From Cyanobacteria bacterium SZAS LIN-3 (GTDB taxonomy: Bacteria; Cyanobacteriota; Vampirovibrionia; Obscuribacterales; Obscuribacteraceae), in the NCBI GenBank assembly GCA_018266215.1, contig JAFEAV010000045.1:1-52156 (forward strand): a stretch of DNA of 52,156 bases. The letters are read 5' to 3'. Of the stretch, positions 7,545 through 16,255 are shown in pieces. The stretch's first letter is position 1. Every line of letters begins with the position of its first letter. The notes below the pieces were generated by a model. The model searched no databases. It had not been told where the DNA came from and saw nothing but the letters and a program-made list of their open reading frames with translations. The position numbers and the translations under genes are program-made.

Positions 7545-8101
7545 TCAGTCTCGAGCGCAGCCAGGAAGTCGGGGAAATTGAACTGGTAAACCTTGAAACA
7601 GAACTCCAGGTTATTTTCCATCATAACTTCCGAACAGGAAACGAGCTGAAAGAAGACTTTGTAATCAGGCAAAAAGGTGTCACAGTCAAAACGATTACGC
7701 ACCTCGGTCAAATAAAGCAGGCCGCACTTTTCATGCTGCATGGCCTGAGTGTATATTTCAGCTCCGCCGATGACAAAGACCCGGTCGATCGGTCCGCGCG
7801 AAAGTATGGTCAGAGCCGCGTCCAGTGAATCGGCCTTGAACACGCCCTGGGGCAGAGAATAATCTTTATTGCGGGTGAGAACGACATTGACCCTATCCTT
7901 CAAAGGTCTGTAGCCAGCGGGAATCGACTCCCAGGTCTTGCGCCCCATGATGACGGCGTTTTTGACATCGGGCACCGGCGTCACCGAAGTCAGGTCGCGG
8001 AAATACTTCAGGTCCGTGGGTATGCGCCAGGGAAGCTGATTGTTCTTACCTATGCCGCGATTAAGGTCCGTGGCGACAATGATGTCAAATTTGGCCCGCA
8101 A
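7541..8101 (-). CDS. folA: Dihydrofolate reductase
   Basis: A 186-residue protein. The DHFR core is clear: IIVATDLNRGIGKNNQLPW, DLKYFRDLT, AVIMGRKTWESIP, RVNVVLTRN and VFVIGGAEIY. It reduces dihydrofolate, regenerating the cofactor consumed by the thymidylate synthase encoded just upstream. The start is a TTG at 8101: the in-frame codons before it are ACG and a TGA stop, and the next Met is too far into the Rossmann core. The spacing to thyA is 9 bases. Confidence 0.95.
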   Translation of the reverse strand: MRAKFDIIVATDLNRGIGKNNQLPWRIPTDLKYFRDLTSVTPVPDVKNAVIMGRKTWESIPAGYRPLKDRVNVVLTRNKDYSLPQGVFKADSLDAALTILSRGPIDRVFVIGGAEIYTQAMQHEKCGLLYLTEVRNRFDCDTFLPDYKVFFQLVSCSEVMMENNLEFCFKVYQFNFPDFLAALETE

Positions 8102-8110
8102 CGTTCAGTC

Positions 8111-8926
8111 TCAGACAGCAACAGGAAATTTGATAAATCCCTGGTGCACGTAGTCGCTCAGTACAAAATCATCAAAGGTCAGCTCGAAGAGCGGTTTCTT
8201 AGCTACCTGTACCGAAGGCAATTTTCCGGGCGTGCGCTTGAGCTGCTCATGTAAGCCATCAAGATGGTCCAGATAAATGTGGGCATCGCCAAAGGTATGG
8301 GTCATGATGCCGGGGGTCAAATTGCATTCCTGGGCCATCATGATGTTGAGCAGTGCGTAGCTGGCGATGTTGAAAGGCACACCCACGGCCAGGTCGGCCG
8401 AACGCTGATAGAGCTGAATGTCGAGACGCCCGTTGACCACATAAAGTTGGAACATCATGTGACAGGGCGGCAGCGCCATCTTGTCGATGTCGGCGACATT
8501 CCAGGCGGTAACTATGTTACGGCGGCTGTCGGGATTATTTTTGATCTGGTCCAGGGCATTGGCGATTTGATCGATGTGGCCCATTTTGTACTGCCCGGTC
8601 GACTCGTCCAGGCTGTAGGACGGCCAGTTTCGCCATTGATAGCCGTAAATGGGTCCGAGTTCACCGTCGGGATTGGCCCAGGCGTCCCAGATGGAGGTGT
8701 GCTGGGTGAGATCATCGTTGATATTGGTGGCGCCACGCAAAAACCAGAGCAGCTCACGCACGACAGCGTTGAAATTGACCTTCTTGGTGGTCAAAAGAGG
8801 GAAACCCTGACGCAGGTCGTATTTGGCCTGCATGCCAAAGACCGATATGGTGCCCGTGCCGGTGCGATCGGTGCGTCTTTCGCCGTTTTCCAGCACATCC
8901 CTGACCAGATCCAGATATTGCTTCAT
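8111..8926 (-). CDS. thyA: Thymidylate synthase
   Basis: A 271-residue protein with the classic ThyA landmarks: RTDRTGTGTISVFG (folate/phosphate loop), ELLWFLRGATN, GPIYGYQWRNW, the catalytic Cys in ALPPCHMMFQLYV (C155), QRSADLAVGVPFNIASYA and GDAHIYLDH. It makes dTMP from dUMP with methylene-tetrahydrofolate and releases dihydrofolate for FolA. It is the first gene of the thyA-folA-cytochrome-aat run and is divergent from the aldehyde dehydrogenase gene. Confidence 0.97.
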   Translation of the reverse strand: MKQYLDLVRDVLENGERRTDRTGTGTISVFGMQAKYDLRQGFPLLTTKKVNFNAVVRELLWFLRGATNINDDLTQHTSIWDAWANPDGELGPIYGYQWRNWPSYSLDESTGQYKMGHIDQIANALDQIKNNPDSRRNIVTAWNVADIDKMALPPCHMMFQLYVVNGRLDIQLYQRSADLAVGVPFNIASYALLNIMMAQECNLTPGIMTHTFGDAHIYLDHLDGLHEQLKRTPGKLPSVQVAKKPLFELTFDDFVLSDYVHQGFIKFPVAV

Positions 8927-9240
8927 TGTCGCCAGTCCTGTTTTCTCGGGGCCCAGCCTGATCTCGGCGCCAGGGGCGTCGGCTTGCTGAGTTCAATAAA
9001 CAGAGAATAGCATAATGACGAAAGTAAGTGGGCAAGCTGTTCCGAGCGCATTTTCATGCCCATTTTTATCGACATTCGGTATGCGAAAGATATACCGCTC
9101 ACCCCCGCTGCCCCATACCTTATTTGCCTGCCTCAATTTATTAGGCAAGCAAGAGCAAAGCCTAATTCTCCTTTGAGAAAAGGCGGGATCGGCCGGATTC
9201 TGAGTTTAATTAGCCTTAGGCGTTTCAAATGCAGGTGTTT
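8927..9240 (+). promoter_or_regulatory. Intergenic leader before P5C dehydrogenase with competing hairpins
   Basis: The space between thyA and the aldehyde dehydrogenase holds no gene. Close to the start codon the plus strand can fold in mutually exclusive ways: TTGCCT (9124-9129) with AGGCAA (9143-9148); TTAGGC (9141-9146) with GCCTAA (9160-9165); and the same GCCTAA with a second TTAGGC (9216-9221). CCTTT-GAGA-AAAGG (about 9170-9183) adds a fourth small hairpin. This arrangement resembles an attenuator or riboswitch leader. No known class is recognised. Confidence 0.35.
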
Positions 9241-10797
9241 ATGATCCCCAAGTTTCACAATGAGCCCTTCACAGACTTCACCCTGGCGGCCAATCAAGAG
9301 GGCATGAAAGCAGCCCTGGCCAAGGTTAGAGGCGAACTCGGGCAAAAATACCCCCTTGTCATTGGCTCGGACAAAATTGAAACGCAGGACCAATTGGTCT
9401 CCACCAATCCGGCCAAACCCAAAGAAGTGATTGGCTCTTTCTCCAAAGCCAATACAGATCTGGCCGAACAGGCCATGAGAACCGCCCTGGCGTCCTTTGA
9501 ATCCTGGAAGAAAGTCTGCCACAAGGAAAGAGCGCGCTATCTTTTCAGAGCCGCCGCCCTGATGCGCAAACGCAAGTTTGAGCTGTGCTCCTGGTTGATT
9601 CTCGAAATCGGCAAGAGCTGGGCCGAAGCCGACGGTGATGTGGCCGAAGCAATTGACTTCTGCGAATATTACGGCCGTGAAATGCTGCGACTGGGCGCCC
9701 CTCAGCCGGTAACGATATTGCCCGGCGAAGAAACCGAACTTTATTACATCCCCCTGGGTGTGGGTCTGGTTGTTCCGCCCTGGAATTTCCCCTTCGCCAT
9801 CCTCGTAGGCATGACCATGGCTTCGGTCGTGGCCGGTAATACCGTCATTCTCAAGCCATCCAGCGAAACGCCGGCCATTGCCTATCAACTGATTAAGATT
9901 ATGGAAGAAATCGGTCTGCCCAAGGGTGTGATCAATTTCCTGCCCGGCCCCGGCGCCAGCGTCGGCGACTATCTGGTGGCTCATCCCAAGACTCGCTATA
10001 TCGCCTTCACCGGTTCGAAAGAAGTTGGCCTGCGCATCAACGAAATGGCCGCGAAACCGCAGCCGGGACAGCTCTGGATCAAGCGCGTCGTAGCTGAAAT
10101 GGGCGGCAAAGACTCCATTATCGTCGACAAAGAGACCGATCTCGATGCCGCCGCCGACGGTGTCGTGGCTTCGGCTTTTGGCTTCCAGGGCCAGAAGTGC
10201 TCGGCCTGCTCGCGGGCCATCATCCACAAAGATGTCTACGATGCCATGGTCAAAAAGATCGTCGATCGCACCAAAGCGCTGAAAATGGGCAGCCCGGAAG
10301 AGCGCCAGCACAATTATGGTCCGGTCAGCTCAAAATCAGCCTACGAAAGCATTCTCTCCTACATCAAAATCGCCGAGAGCGAAGGCAAGATCGAATGCGG
10401 CGGCGAAAGCAAAAGCAGCACCATGGATGGTGGCTTCTACATCGAGCCCACCGTTGTCTCCGGAGTCGGCCCCCAGGCTCGCATCGCCCAGGAAGAAATT
10501 TTTGGACCGGTCCTGGCCATCATCAAGGCCGACGATTTCAGCCATGCCCTGGAAATTGCCAACAACACCGAATTTGGTCTGACCGGTGCCGTTTACAGCA
10601 ACAACCGCGACCATCTTGAACGCGCCCGCCGTGAATTCCATGTCGGCAATCTCTACCTCAACCGCAAATGTACCGGTGCCATGGTCGGGGCGCATCCCTT
10701 CGGCGGTTTCAATATGTCAGGCACCGACTCGAAAGCCGGGGGCCCTGATTACATCCTGCTCTTCACCCAGGGCAAATCAGTGGCTGAAAAGTTTTAG
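9241..10797 (+). CDS. rocA: L-glutamate gamma-semialdehyde (P5C) dehydrogenase
   Basis: A 518-residue protein, the size of the RocA/PruA branch. The N-terminus MIPKFHNEPFTDF lines up with the start of known RocA proteins, so the ATG at 9241 is chosen over the in-frame ATG at 9229, and AGGTG precedes it. Motifs: PPWNFPFAI, ILKPSSETP, FTGSKEVG, VVAEMGGKD (E286) and GQKCSACSR (catalytic Cys about 320), then EEIFGPVL. It oxidises glutamate semialdehyde to glutamate with NAD, the second step of proline or arginine/ornithine catabolism. No proline dehydrogenase is adjacent. Confidence 0.92.
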   Translation: MIPKFHNEPFTDFTLAANQEGMKAALAKVRGELGQKYPLVIGSDKIETQDQLVSTNPAKPKEVIGSFSKANTDLAEQAMRTALASFESWKKVCHKERARYLFRAAALMRKRKFELCSWLILEIGKSWAEADGDVAEAIDFCEYYGREMLRLGAPQPVTILPGEETELYYIPLGVGLVVPPWNFPFAILVGMTMASVVAGNTVILKPSSETPAIAYQLIKIMEEIGLPKGVINFLPGPGASVGDYLVAHPKTRYIAFTGSKEVGLRINEMAAKPQPGQLWIKRVVAEMGGKDSIIVDKETDLDAAADGVVASAFGFQGQKCSACSRAIIHKDVYDAMVKKIVDRTKALKMGSPEERQHNYGPVSSKSAYESILSYIKIAESEGKIECGGESKSSTMDGGFYIEPTVVSGVGPQARIAQEEIFGPVLAIIKADDFSHALEIANNTEFGLTGAVYSNNRDHLERARREFHVGNLYLNRKCTGAMVGAHPFGGFNMSGTDSKAGGPDYILLFTQGKSVAEKF

Positions 10798-10880
10798 CCC
10801 AGCTCTTGGCAATAGCAGTCTGCTAAACTAAGGCCTAATATCAATCTAGGTTTGTTAGGTAGGTTGGTTAGGAGGACCGA

Positions 10881-11318
10881 ATGGCTGAGTCAATTAGCCT
10901 GATAAGACAAATCGCTGTCAGGGCAATTGTCACCGAAAATTTTAAAAGCCAGGTTGCCAACGAGATATTGCGCAACATTCAGCAAATAGACGCTGAACTG
11001 CAGCAACTGGAATTCAAGGGGAAACGAGCGATTTCGGACATTGAGAAAAAGTCGGGCGGCATAGTCTCGACCGATGCTCGTGTGCAAATCGAAACAATCC
11101 GCGGACAGGTTGAGCAGGAAAAAATGCGTCTCTTGCAACTCAAGGAAGAAATGCAGGGACAGAATCAGGCTCTTTCCGAATTGCCTGTGGGTTCGGTGGT
11201 GACGCAATTCACGGTGGAAAACCCCGTCGAAGTGCGCATTGGCGAAAACATTTTCCAGCGGCTGGAAGGCGGAGAAATTCTCGTCAAAGACGGGATTATT
11301 CAAGAAATCCGCGTTTAA
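10881..11318 (+). CDS. ylqD: YlqD family protein
   Basis: A 145-residue protein. About 85 residues of helix and coiled coil in the middle (RNIQQIDAELQQLEFKGKR, RGQVEQEKMRLLQLKEEM) lead into a compact C-terminal domain, GSVVTQFTVENPVEVRIGEN, ending ILVKDGIIQEIRV. This layout matches YlqD, a small family shared by cyanobacteria and Firmicutes whose function is not established. AGGAGG sits 6 bases before the ATG, and the leader shows several GGTTAGG-like steps. A strong terminator follows. Confidence 0.85.
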   Translation: MAESISLIRQIAVRAIVTENFKSQVANEILRNIQQIDAELQQLEFKGKRAISDIEKKSGGIVSTDARVQIETIRGQVEQEKMRLLQLKEEMQGQNQALSELPVGSVVTQFTVENPVEVRIGENIFQRLEGGEILVKDGIIQEIRV

Positions 11319-11340
11319 ACAAAAAAGCGCTTAAAGCAAA

Positions 11341-11375
11341 AGAGGAAAGTCCAATCTGGAGCTTTCCTCTTTTTT
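11341..11375. terminator. Bidirectional intrinsic terminator between ylqD and the sigma factor
   Basis: AGAGGAAAG-TCCA / TGGA-G-CTTTCCTCT forms a 13-pair stem (11341-11370) with a 3-base loop. It is followed by a T-run on the plus strand, and by TTTGCTTT when read from the minus strand. It serves two convergent genes. Confidence 0.85.
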
Positions 11376-11403
11376 CACCAGGACTATCCTTCAACCCGTC
11401 TCA

Positions 11404-12435
11404 CTAGGCTTCAAGATAATCCTTTAGCTGGGCGCCTTGATGAGATTGCCGGAGAAAGCGCAAAGCCTTTATTTCAATTTGCCTTGTGCGTTCTCTGGTG
11501 ATGCCCACCAGATGTCCGACCTGCTCAAGCGTGCGGGGCTTGCCGTCATTCAATCCGAAACGCAAAATGATAATTTCGCGTTCTCTGGGAGTGAGCATCG
11601 ACAGAACTCCTCTGATATCCTGCGACATCAGATTTTGAGCGGTCGAATCTTCCGGCGAAGCGCGGCTTGCATCCTCAACCACCTCGGCCAGCGAATTGTC
11701 TTCTTCCTCTCCATATGGAGTATCTAGAGACAGTGGCGAGCGGTTGGCGGCGAGAATGTCGCGCACCTTTTCGACGCTGATGTTCATTTCTTTCGCCAGT
11801 TCTTCCAACGTTGGACGTCGGTTGTTTTCCTGGGAAAGCTTGCGTGTTACCTTACGCAGATTGTTGATCGTCTCAACCATATGCACAGGTACTCGAATAG
11901 TGCGCGATTTGTCGGCGAGCGCCCGGGTGATACCCTGACGGATCCACCAGGTTGCGTATGTCGAAAATTTGAATCCCTTTTCGGCATCAAATTTTTCGGC
12001 AGCACGAATCAAGCCCAGATTACCTTCCTGAATCAAGTCCAGAAGCGGCAATCCACGGTTCTGATATTTCTTGGCGATACTTACGACCAGCCTCAAATTA
12101 GCCTGCACCAATTTTTTCTTGGCCAGAGCATCGCCCATCTGAATCCGTCTCGCCAGCTCGATTTCTTCCTTTGCCGTCAAAAGCCGGATACGACCAATAG
12201 AGCGCAGGTAGAACTGGACCGGGTCCTCACCGGGTGTGCTTATAAGGCGGCCGCGAGTGGCGACCAGTTCCTTTTCGTCGGCAAAAGTTTCAGACTCTTC
12301 CTCTAGCGAATCCACCAGCTCAAACTCAGCATTAAGCCCCAATACTGGCGCTTTGGTACCGAGACCGGCAGTTTCGTCAAAGCTGAGCTCCTCCGAATCA
12401 TATTCAATATTTATGCGAGCAGCTTTTCTTGCCAT
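11404..12435 (-). CDS. RNA polymerase sigma-70 factor, SigA/RpoD type
   Basis: A 343-residue protein. Region 1.2 (DPVQFYLRSIGRIRLLT), region 2 with KFSTYATWWIRQGITRAL, region 3 (VHMVETINNLRKV, RRPTLEELAKEMN) and region 4 with the -35-binding helix TLEQVGHLVGITRERTRQIE are all present. Region 1.1 is replaced by a short acidic N-terminus. The length and form resemble cyanobacterial group 1/2 sigma factors, so either a primary SigA or a close group 2 paralogue is possible. I leave the symbol blank. The ATG at 12435 has no strong ribosome site. Confidence 0.93.
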   Translation of the reverse strand: MARKAARINIEYDSEELSFDETAGLGTKAPVLGLNAEFELVDSLEEESETFADEKELVATRGRLISTPGEDPVQFYLRSIGRIRLLTAKEEIELARRIQMGDALAKKKLVQANLRLVVSIAKKYQNRGLPLLDLIQEGNLGLIRAAEKFDAEKGFKFSTYATWWIRQGITRALADKSRTIRVPVHMVETINNLRKVTRKLSQENNRRPTLEELAKEMNISVEKVRDILAANRSPLSLDTPYGEEEDNSLAEVVEDASRASPEDSTAQNLMSQDIRGVLSMLTPREREIIILRFGLNDGKPRTLEQVGHLVGITRERTRQIEIKALRFLRQSHQGAQLKDYLEA

Positions 12436-12710
12436 TTTAGTTGCGGACCCTAATCCGCTGTTTAGTGGGATACCGTTCTTACCGTTTCATCGAGAGCCCG
12501 CAAATATAGATGCGAAACTTGCCCCTTTGTTAAGAGGTCGTTAACAGAAGACTCTCAGAATAGGCTGACGCCCTCTTATATTTAAATGTTCCACCGAACT
12601 ACTTGAAAACCGGAATAACCCTAGAATAGTTTTGCAATTCGCAACCTGGTTACACGGATGTTAAGAGCAGACTGGCAATGTAAGACGATTACTTCTTTTG
12701 GGACAGAGTT

Positions 12711-12743
12711 GAAGTCTGGGAGATTTTTGCGCAAAAATCTGAC
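12711..12743 (+). repeat. Dispersed 33-bp palindromic repeat, copy 1
   Basis: GAAGTCTGGG followed by a perfect 20-bp palindrome (12721-12740, AGATTTTTGC and its complement), then GAC. It is identical to the copy at 12852-12884, and near-identical versions lie at 46.7-46.8 kb. Confidence 0.85.
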
Positions 12744-12851
12744 AAACCTCAAAACACCCACCAAACACGGGCTTCGGGATTTGAACAAACAGACAGAGCC
12801 CCGAATTTCGAAACCAGGCAGACGACGCTAGAAGTTTTTTTGGACAATGCG

Positions 12852-12884
12852 GAAGTCTGGGAGATTTTTGCGCAAAAATCTGAC
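12852..12884 (+). repeat. Dispersed 33-bp palindromic repeat, copy 2
   Basis: All 33 bases match copy 1, in the same orientation, 141 bases further on. It lies 20 bases past the end of ccsA. The 108 bases between the copies show no repeat of their own. Confidence 0.85.
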
Positions 12885-12903
12885 TAAATCTCCGGAGCCG
12901 CCG

Positions 12904-13911
12904 TCAGGGCTTGAATTTGCCGTAGCTGTGCAATCCGCCAAAGCCCAGTGAATTGAAGCCCAGATATGTCAGAAGCGTGAGCAAAAGCCCAAGGACAGAG
13001 ACCACGGACAGCTTTTCAGCACTCAAGTCACGCTGCACGCGCAGGTGAATGTAAGCGGCGTAAGACAACCAGGTGACAAGCGCCATAGACTCTTTCGGGT
13101 CCCAGGACCAGTAACTGCCCCAGGCGTGATTGGCCCACAGACCGCCGGTGATGATACCGATGGTAAGCAACGGAAAACCAATGGAAACGCAGCGGAAGCC
13201 AACGTCATCGTACATTTCGGCTGCTTTTTTGCAATCAGCGGAAGCTTCCGCCGCCGGATTAACCTTGCCCAGGAAACGCCACGAAAATACGGTACCGACA
13301 AGAGACGATCCGACAAACAAAAGCTGCAGCCAGTGTGTGTCGGTCTCGGTGTAGGTGCCAAGACCGATAGCAGTGCAGGCTGCGGCGATCGTCGCCACCG
13401 AAAGTCCGAGCGAAACATAGCGCCCGGCCTTATAAAGCTGGAGCAAACCGGAAAGGCCGGCCAGGAAGAACATGGCATAAGAGACTATCAGGGGCGGCAC
13501 ATGAATCTGACGCCAGTACGAGACAAGCGCCGGAACCAGAGGAGCAATCTCGTGCTGCGAGGCCGGCAGCCAGCTTCCATATATGAAGAAAGTAGCCGCG
13601 GTCAGACTGGCCAGCCAGCCCAGCTGATGGATGCCGTAAGCACGACTGACATAAATGAATCCGCCCATGGTGGCCCAGGCAAACCAGAGAAGTGATTCGT
13701 AGAGATTGGCCAGCGGGAAGCGCTGGGCCTCAATGCCCCTGGTGATGATCGCTATGGTCAGGGCGACAAAGCCAACGATCAAGACGATTTCGGCCAGCTT
13801 CACCGCTACATCTTTGAAGCGCTTGCTGGCGTTGGAAGCAACAAAAACCCAGAAAGACATGACCGATGAAACACCGGCTGTGTTCGTCAAAGCTACTTGA
13901 AAGTCGGACAT
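12904..13911 (-). CDS. ccsA: Cytochrome c biogenesis protein CcsA/ResC (System II)
   Basis: A 335-residue membrane protein with about eight hydrophobic segments. It carries the CcsA haem-handling WWD-type motif WANHAWGSYWSWDPKE in its C-terminal third and conserved periplasmic histidines (for example RQIHVPPL and YAAYIHLRV). With ResB it exports haem and attaches it to CxxCH sites outside the membrane. Its ATG follows the resB stop directly (TAGATG), so the two are made in step. Its client here includes the cytochrome c at 7170-7544. Confidence 0.93.
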   Translation of the reverse strand: MSDFQVALTNTAGVSSVMSFWVFVASNASKRFKDVAVKLAEIVLIVGFVALTIAIITRGIEAQRFPLANLYESLLWFAWATMGGFIYVSRAYGIHQLGWLASLTAATFFIYGSWLPASQHEIAPLVPALVSYWRQIHVPPLIVSYAMFFLAGLSGLLQLYKAGRYVSLGLSVATIAAACTAIGLGTYTETDTHWLQLLFVGSSLVGTVFSWRFLGKVNPAAEASADCKKAAEMYDDVGFRCVSIGFPLLTIGIITGGLWANHAWGSYWSWDPKESMALVTWLSYAAYIHLRVQRDLSAEKLSVVSVLGLLLTLLTYLGFNSLGFGGLHSYGKFKP

Positions 13912-15411
13912 CTAACTGCTCCCGTTAGCTCCGGTCTCAGTGCCTGAAACCGTCGCTTGCTCTATTACCGTGGAATTTTCTTTTGCATCTAAACTTTGCT
14001 TGGCGTTGGCCGTGGCACCCAGCCTGGCTGCCACTTTATCCATGCTTCTTTCAAAGCCGACTCTCGCCTTGCGCGATGTGCCACCAAAGAGGAGGGCACT
14101 ATCGGCGCCACTATCGTCAAAAGCGGCCCAGACATGGCGATGCGGAATAGCTGCCAGACTCACTCCCAGCATGATCACAGCAAAGGCAAAATAAGTGACG
14201 GGCAAGCCGGGATCGCACTTGTACTGCAGACCTGTGATGGGGATGACTTTATCAAAAGTCATGCGCACGCCGTCCATATTCAAGGACTGACCAAGGGGCA
14301 ATTCGCTTATGAGCTTGGGCGCTTGCCATTCGGGACGCTTGGCGAAGACACGCAGTTTATTGGCTTCGGATGTGAGCGAAAGGATCATGATGTCATCTTT
14401 TGTAAGCGGCAAGAATGCGGCATACCGATTGCCCATTGATCTGAGCGGCAAAACAACCTGATGTCCGTTAAAACTCACCGCCAGCTTATCGAGTCCCCAA
14501 CTGGATTGATAGACATCGACGCTTTCGTAGCTGAGGGGTTCGTTGACCGAGATTTCTTTTTTAGTTAGCTCTTTGCCTTCGGGGGAAACGACAGTCAGTG
14601 TGCTGTACCACTGCTTGGCCTCGCCGCTGGGATAGTTTTCACGTCTGGTGGCGTCCACCCGCACATGCCATTTGGGGATTTTTCCAACCCAGAGTTTGGC
14701 CCGCTTGGCGCCGTCGAAAGTAAGATTTTCATCGAGCAAGACCGGCTCAAATCCATTGAATCCGGTCCAGGAAGTGATGGTCACTCCCAGTAGCAGTGAA
14801 AGCAATCCCACATGAGTGACACTGGCGGCCAATCTGCCGTACTTGCCGTACTCGGCGCGCAGACGCTCGCCTTCCAGCTCGACTTTGTAGCCCATCTTTG
14901 TAAGCGACGAGGAGAAATCAGCGAGCAAAGCGGCTCGGGCATTTTTGTCGGCGGCAACAAGACGATTTTTGTAGGGCAGGCGGTCAATTTCTCGCACGCC
15001 CAGAAAGGGCATCTTGTTTTTGAGCTGACGCACCTTGGGAAATACTCTCTGACAGCTCACCACAATCATATTGAAGCTGAGCATGGCAATGAGAAAAAGG
15101 AACCAGGGGCTGTGGAAAATATCCGTCACACCGGTGCGAACCAGAAATTCGGCGGTGCTGCGATCGAAGGCCTCGAAAACTTTCTCCTGCCCCACCGCCG
15201 GCTCCTGAGGACACCAGGCACCGAGAAGGACAGTGGCGGCAAGCAAAACCATCAGAAAAACACTGAACTGTACCGAAGCAAAGGGAGAAATCTGGTCCCG
15301 GGTCTTAGCTTTAGCGGCCGGCTCCGCTGCCGGGACCGCCTCGGCCTGGGAATCGTTGTCGCCACCATCTATGGTGTTATCGGTATCGGTATCATGCGTA
15401 AGGGTCGTCAT
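13912..15411 (-). CDS. resB: Cytochrome c biogenesis protein ResB/Ccs1 (System II)
   Basis: A 499-residue protein. An acidic, Ala-rich cytoplasmic N-terminus (about 40 residues) is followed by a first membrane segment with ISPFASVQFSVFLMVLLAA, a second and third (LFLIAMLSFNMIVVS; SVTHVGLLSLLLGVTI), a large periplasmic domain, and a last segment near VTYFAFAVIMLGVSLAAI. This is the Ccs1/ResB layout. The C-terminal tail of about 80 residues is low in similarity. The ATG overlaps the stop of the siroheme-type gene (ATGA). Confidence 0.92.
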   Translation of the reverse strand: MTTLTHDTDTDNTIDGGDNDSQAEAVPAAEPAAKAKTRDQISPFASVQFSVFLMVLLAATVLLGAWCPQEPAVGQEKVFEAFDRSTAEFLVRTGVTDIFHSPWFLFLIAMLSFNMIVVSCQRVFPKVRQLKNKMPFLGVREIDRLPYKNRLVAADKNARAALLADFSSSLTKMGYKVELEGERLRAEYGKYGRLAASVTHVGLLSLLLGVTITSWTGFNGFEPVLLDENLTFDGAKRAKLWVGKIPKWHVRVDATRRENYPSGEAKQWYSTLTVVSPEGKELTKKEISVNEPLSYESVDVYQSSWGLDKLAVSFNGHQVVLPLRSMGNRYAAFLPLTKDDIMILSLTSEANKLRVFAKRPEWQAPKLISELPLGQSLNMDGVRMTFDKVIPITGLQYKCDPGLPVTYFAFAVIMLGVSLAAIPHRHVWAAFDDSGADSALLFGGTSRKARVGFERSMDKVAARLGATANAKQSLDAKENSTVIEQATVSGTETGANGSS

Positions 15412-16220
15412 TTTGTCGCCCCTTTACTGGGATTGCGAGGACGCATTATGTCTTCTTCAATCTCTTCAACCAGGCCCGTTTCATAATTGTCATCCGGACG
15501 ACCGCTGCGCAGACCATCGATATGATTGTCGACAATGCGCAGCGCTTCTTCAAAATTTTTGCGCGAAATCGCCAGATAGAAATCTTCTCTTTCCAGACGC
15601 CGATTGAGTTCGTTCCAGTTTTCGCCGTCGCTCTGCTTAAAAGCCTCCAGGCGCTCTTCAACAGCCGAAAGAAAAAGCGAATAATGATCAAAATCGTGGA
15701 CAAAAAGTTCTTCGATACGCCGGGCAATCGCCTGCTCCATGGGCTGACAAATACCGTCGGTGCTGACGGCAATTTTCAAATGCCCACGCTTCAACTGACT
15801 GGCAGGGACAAAATCGGACAATTCCGGCTGGTGCAGGAAATAAGTGGGTACGCCGTCTTGTTGCATCCTGGTAGCAACGATTTGATTTTCTTGCCGGCAG
15901 TCACAGAGCAAAAATGCCATATCGAAGCGCGGGGCCGAATCGCCCTGGCCGGAGTAGGCCTGCTCGAGATAAGCCTGGGCGCTGAGGGGCACGATAACCG
16001 CTCTGGAAGCGTGGGTCACGGCCAAGCGATCAATCTCGGCACAGGCCTCGGAGGCGACGATAGTAAGGATGCAACCGGCATCGACCAGACGCAAAATTTC
16101 TCGATAGGCCCGGGCACCGCCACCCAGCACGAGCACGCGGCGGTCCTTGAGATTGGCTGCATAGGCGTAGAAATTGTTGATCGTCACGGCTGCTCGATTT
16201 GTGCTGTAGGTATTGGTCAT
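15408..16220 (-). CDS. Siroheme synthase N-terminal type protein (precorrin-2 dehydrogenase-like)
   Basis: A 270-residue protein. A Rossmann start (RRVLVLGGGARAYREILRLVDAGCILTIVASEA) is followed by PTYFLHQPELSDFVPASQLKRG and LKIAVSTDGICQPMEQAIARRIEEL. These match the precorrin-2 dehydrogenase / sirohydrochlorin ferrochelatase domain (CysG-N, Met8, SirC). It would convert precorrin-2 to sirohydrochlorin and perhaps insert iron. The C-terminal part of about 90 residues is acidic and unlike the usual helical domain. The ATG at 16220 is chosen over an in-frame TTG at 16259. Its place before the cytochrome maturation genes suggests a tetrapyrrole link. Confidence 0.8.
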   Translation of the reverse strand: MTNTYSTNRAAVTINNFYAYAANLKDRRVLVLGGGARAYREILRLVDAGCILTIVASEACAEIDRLAVTHASRAVIVPLSAQAYLEQAYSGQGDSAPRFDMAFLLCDCRQENQIVATRMQQDGVPTYFLHQPELSDFVPASQLKRGHLKIAVSTDGICQPMEQAIARRIEELFVHDFDHYSLFLSAVEERLEAFKQSDGENWNELNRRLEREDFYLAISRKNFEEALRIVDNHIDGLRSGRPDDNYETGLVEEIEEDIMRPRNPSKGATK

Positions 16221-16255
16221 CGTGATTCCAGACAAGCGGTGAAAAGATCTACAAA

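Larger units (their letters stand above)
12436..12903. other. Intergenic region with two copies of a palindromic repeat
   Basis: The 468 bases upstream of the sigma factor gene and downstream of ccsA hold no credible gene. The half nearest ccsA contains two identical 33-bp repeats, annotated separately. The half nearest the sigma gene presumably holds its promoter, which I cannot place. Confidence 0.6.

Noticed and set aside
9133..10311. 392-codon minus-strand frame opposite the aldehyde dehydrogenase
   Set aside because: The plus strand carries all dehydrogenase motifs; the opposite protein is Gly/His/Phe-rich without any family features.
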